A DNA stretch of 15,544 nucleotides from Chloroflexota bacterium (lineage in GTDB: Bacteria > Chloroflexota > Ktedonobacteria > Ktedonobacterales > Ktedonobacteraceae), in contig VBJK01000165.1 of assembly GCA_005879655.1 (NCBI GenBank), positions 21,665 to 37,208 of the forward strand. The letters are read 5' to 3'. Of the stretch, positions 14,449-15,544 are shown in pieces. A program made the position numbers and the translations under genes. Under the pieces are notes generated by a model. That model worked only from the letters and a program-made list of their open reading frames with translations. It was not told the DNA's origin and made no database searches. Numbering within the stretch: the first letter of the stretch is position 1; every line of letters starts with the position of its first letter.

Positions 14449-14847
14449 ATGCATTACATAAAGTCACCGAAGACATGGTTTCTACTTCTGTTAGGGTTGA
14501 TAGCGCTGATCGGTATCCCATTAGCCTATTATTACACTACGCAGGCATTTGCCTCTGGTAGTCTTCCATGTGGCAAGCAGACGATTTATGGGGGAACCGT
14601 ACTGAGCATTGCACCGCACGTGGTGAAAACGCATAATCCGCGTGAGAGACAAACGAACAGTGTGAGTATGGTAGTGACGGTAGATGACGCAACTCATTTC
14701 TATCGGCAGCAAGGGAAGAGTTGCCAGGAGGTGAAGTTCAGTGATTTGCAGGTGGGGCAAAATCTGAAGGTGTTCTCCAGGTATGATATGGTTATTGCGG
14801 TTTATCCGGTGCCGATTACAGCTTCTGCTGTGGTGATTGTGGGGTAG
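14449..14847 (+). CDS. Small membrane-anchored hypothetical protein
   Basis: A 132-residue protein with AAGGAG (14432-14437) 11 bases before ATG 14449. Residues 9-30 form a membrane segment (WFLLLLGLIALIGIPLAYYY), an uncleaved anchor or signal peptide. The remaining 100 residues are beta-rich: GGTVLSIAP, SVSMVVTVDDATHFY, FSDLQVGQNLKVFS, ASAVVIV. The 'GTV..I ... TVDD.T.F ... SDLQVGQ.LKV' pattern resembles OB-fold-like DUF5666 or DUF3221 domains of exported proteins; this is a resemblance, not an assignment. Two cysteines (41, 92) might form a disulfide outside the cell. It stands alone before the strong hairpin at 14851. Confidence 0.75.
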   Translation: MHYIKSPKTWFLLLLGLIALIGIPLAYYYTTQAFASGSLPCGKQTIYGGTVLSIAPHVVKTHNPRERQTNSVSMVVTVDDATHFYRQQGKSCQEVKFSDLQVGQNLKVFSRYDMVIAVYPVPITASAVVIVG

Positions 14848-14850
14848 TGG

Positions 14851-14907
14851 AGGTGGTAGGGGAGGCAAGCAAACACCTTTCTTTGATTGCCTCTCCTATC
14901 ACCACCT
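14851..14907. terminator. Bidirectional terminator-like hairpin
   Basis: AGGTGGTAGGGGAGGCAA (14851-14868) faces TTGCCTCTCCTATCACCACCT (14887-14907). The arms pair along most of their length, with a small bulge, around an 18-base loop. The hairpin lies between a plus-strand gene ending at 14847 and a minus-strand gene ending at 14954, so it can serve both. Confidence 0.6.
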
Positions 14908-14953
14908 ATCACATGCCAATTTGGAGTGACAAAATGGTCAACCTCATCAGGAA

Positions 14954-15544
14954 TTATTCTTCAGTTACCTCTTCATCTGTGTCATCATCCTGCTCTTGCT
15001 TGGCGAGTAATTCAAGCAATGCATCCATATCTCCATTTGTATAAATTTGCGCTAAAAGCGTCAAATAGTTCATCCTAACCTGCTGTGTCTGAGGATGATG
15101 GGCTCCCAACTGCTCTTTACTGATGTGCAGCGCTCGCACATATAATGGCTCCGCCTCGCTATACTTGCCCTGGCTCTGATACAAATACGCCAGATTGTTC
15201 AGGCTCGTTGCGGTATCAGGATGATGGGCTCCCAACTGCTCTTCACGGATGTGCAGCGCTCGCACATATAATGGCTCCGCCTCGCTATACTTGCCCTGGC
15301 TCCCATAAAGGCTCGCCAGATTGTTCAGGCTTCCTGCTGTTTGAGGATGATAGGCTCCCAACTGCTCTTCACGGATGTGCAGCGCTCGCACATATAATGG
15401 CTCCGCCTCGCTATACTTGCCCTGGCTCCCGTAAAGGCTCGCCAGATTGTTCAGGCTCGTTGAGGTATCAGGATGATGGGCTCCCAACTGCTCTTCACGG
15501 ATGTGAAGCGCTCGCACATATAATGGCTCCGCCTCGCTATACTT
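14954..15544 (-). CDS. TPR-repeat protein, C-terminal part (partial)
   Basis: The frame is open to the right edge, so at least 196 C-terminal residues are visible and the N-terminus is missing. The protein is an array of 42-residue kinesin-light-chain-type TPR units, each reading close to YSEAEPLYVRALHIREEQLG then a HHPDT / SLNNLASLY segment and a SQGK turn. Three and a half units are seen; the last is degenerate (QVRMNYLTLLAQIY) and followed by an acidic tail (DDDTDEEVTEE). Such arrays bind proteins or peptides and in Chloroflexota and cyanobacteria often form the sensor end of STAND/NB-ARC ATPases, CHAT proteases or regulators. The effector part is outside the window, so function cannot be named. 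The repeats are nearly identical in DNA. Confidence 0.88.
   Translation of the reverse strand, partial: KYSEAEPLYVRALHIREEQLGAHHPDTSTSLNNLASLYGSQGKYSEAEPLYVRALHIREEQLGAYHPQTAGSLNNLASLYGSQGKYSEAEPLYVRALHIREEQLGAHHPDTATSLNNLAYLYQSQGKYSEAEPLYVRALHISKEQLGAHHPQTQQVRMNYLTLLAQIYTNGDMDALLELLAKQEQDDDTDEEVTEE
15102..15544. repeat. 126-bp tandem repeats inside the TPR gene
   Basis: The sequence GCTCCCAACTGCTCTT recurs at 15102, 15228, 15354 and 15480, exactly 126 bases apart (42 codons), and the units in between are nearly identical at the DNA level, including silent positions. Differences cluster in a few codons (for example HHPDT against YHPQT and TST against TAG/TAT). This points to recent duplication or gene conversion. 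The array continues beyond the window. Confidence 0.9.

Noticed and set aside
15102..15544. Regular direct repeats that might suggest a CRISPR array.
   Set aside because: The period is 126 bases with no unique spacers, and it encodes in-frame TPR units.

Overview
The window looks like chromosomal DNA from a filamentous, spore-forming Chloroflexota, most likely Ktedonobacteria. Base composition is moderate. Several genes start with GTG or TTG behind clear Shine-Dalgarno (SD) sites. There is a small CxxC zinc-ribbon protein of the DUF5679 type, proline-rich zinc-ribbon proteins, and an end-to-end TPR array of the kind common in that class. This assignment rests on gene content and style and was not checked by a search.

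Left part (1-3410). The first 51 bases hold the start of a minus-strand membrane protein, possibly TatA-like, running off the window. Bases 52-529 have no convincing protein gene, but 211-413 can fold into a long interrupted rod followed by a terminator-like hairpin, so it may encode a structured RNA. Next come a membrane-anchored hypothetical protein (530-1207), a TIM-barrel-like protein (1353-2141) behind a good extended -10 promoter, and a repeat-rich intergenic patch with a 32-bp inverted repeat. A minus-strand glycosidase-like barrel protein (2379-3368) converges on that patch.

Middle (3411-8109). ispE (isoprenoid MEP pathway) is followed by the 51-residue zinc ribbon, which starts with TTG. 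A near-consensus promoter at 4784-4813 then appears to drive a three-gene operon: a coiled-coil/polyproline/zinc-ribbon protein and two tandem GT9 (heptosyltransferase-family) glycosyltransferases, the last two overlapping by 4 bases. The glycosyltransferases probably build a surface polysaccharide.

Right part (8110-15544). A membrane-anchored GH5 glucanase and a covalent-flavin sarcosine/N-methyltryptophan oxidase lie on the minus strand. On the plus strand follow a divergent aroA (EPSP synthase) with altered shikimate-phosphate contacts, a small hypothetical protein whose upstream start is cut off by an in-frame TAG, a radical SAM enzyme, and a small membrane-anchored protein. A strong hairpin separates these from the C-terminal end of a minus-strand TPR protein made of near-identical 126-bp repeats, which continues past the right edge.

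Most of the window is ordinary chromosomal housekeeping and accessory metabolism. The items I consider least explained are the possible RNA at 211-413, the amber-interrupted start at 12678, the substituted AroA site, the likely CTG start of the first GT9 gene, and the homogenised TPR array.
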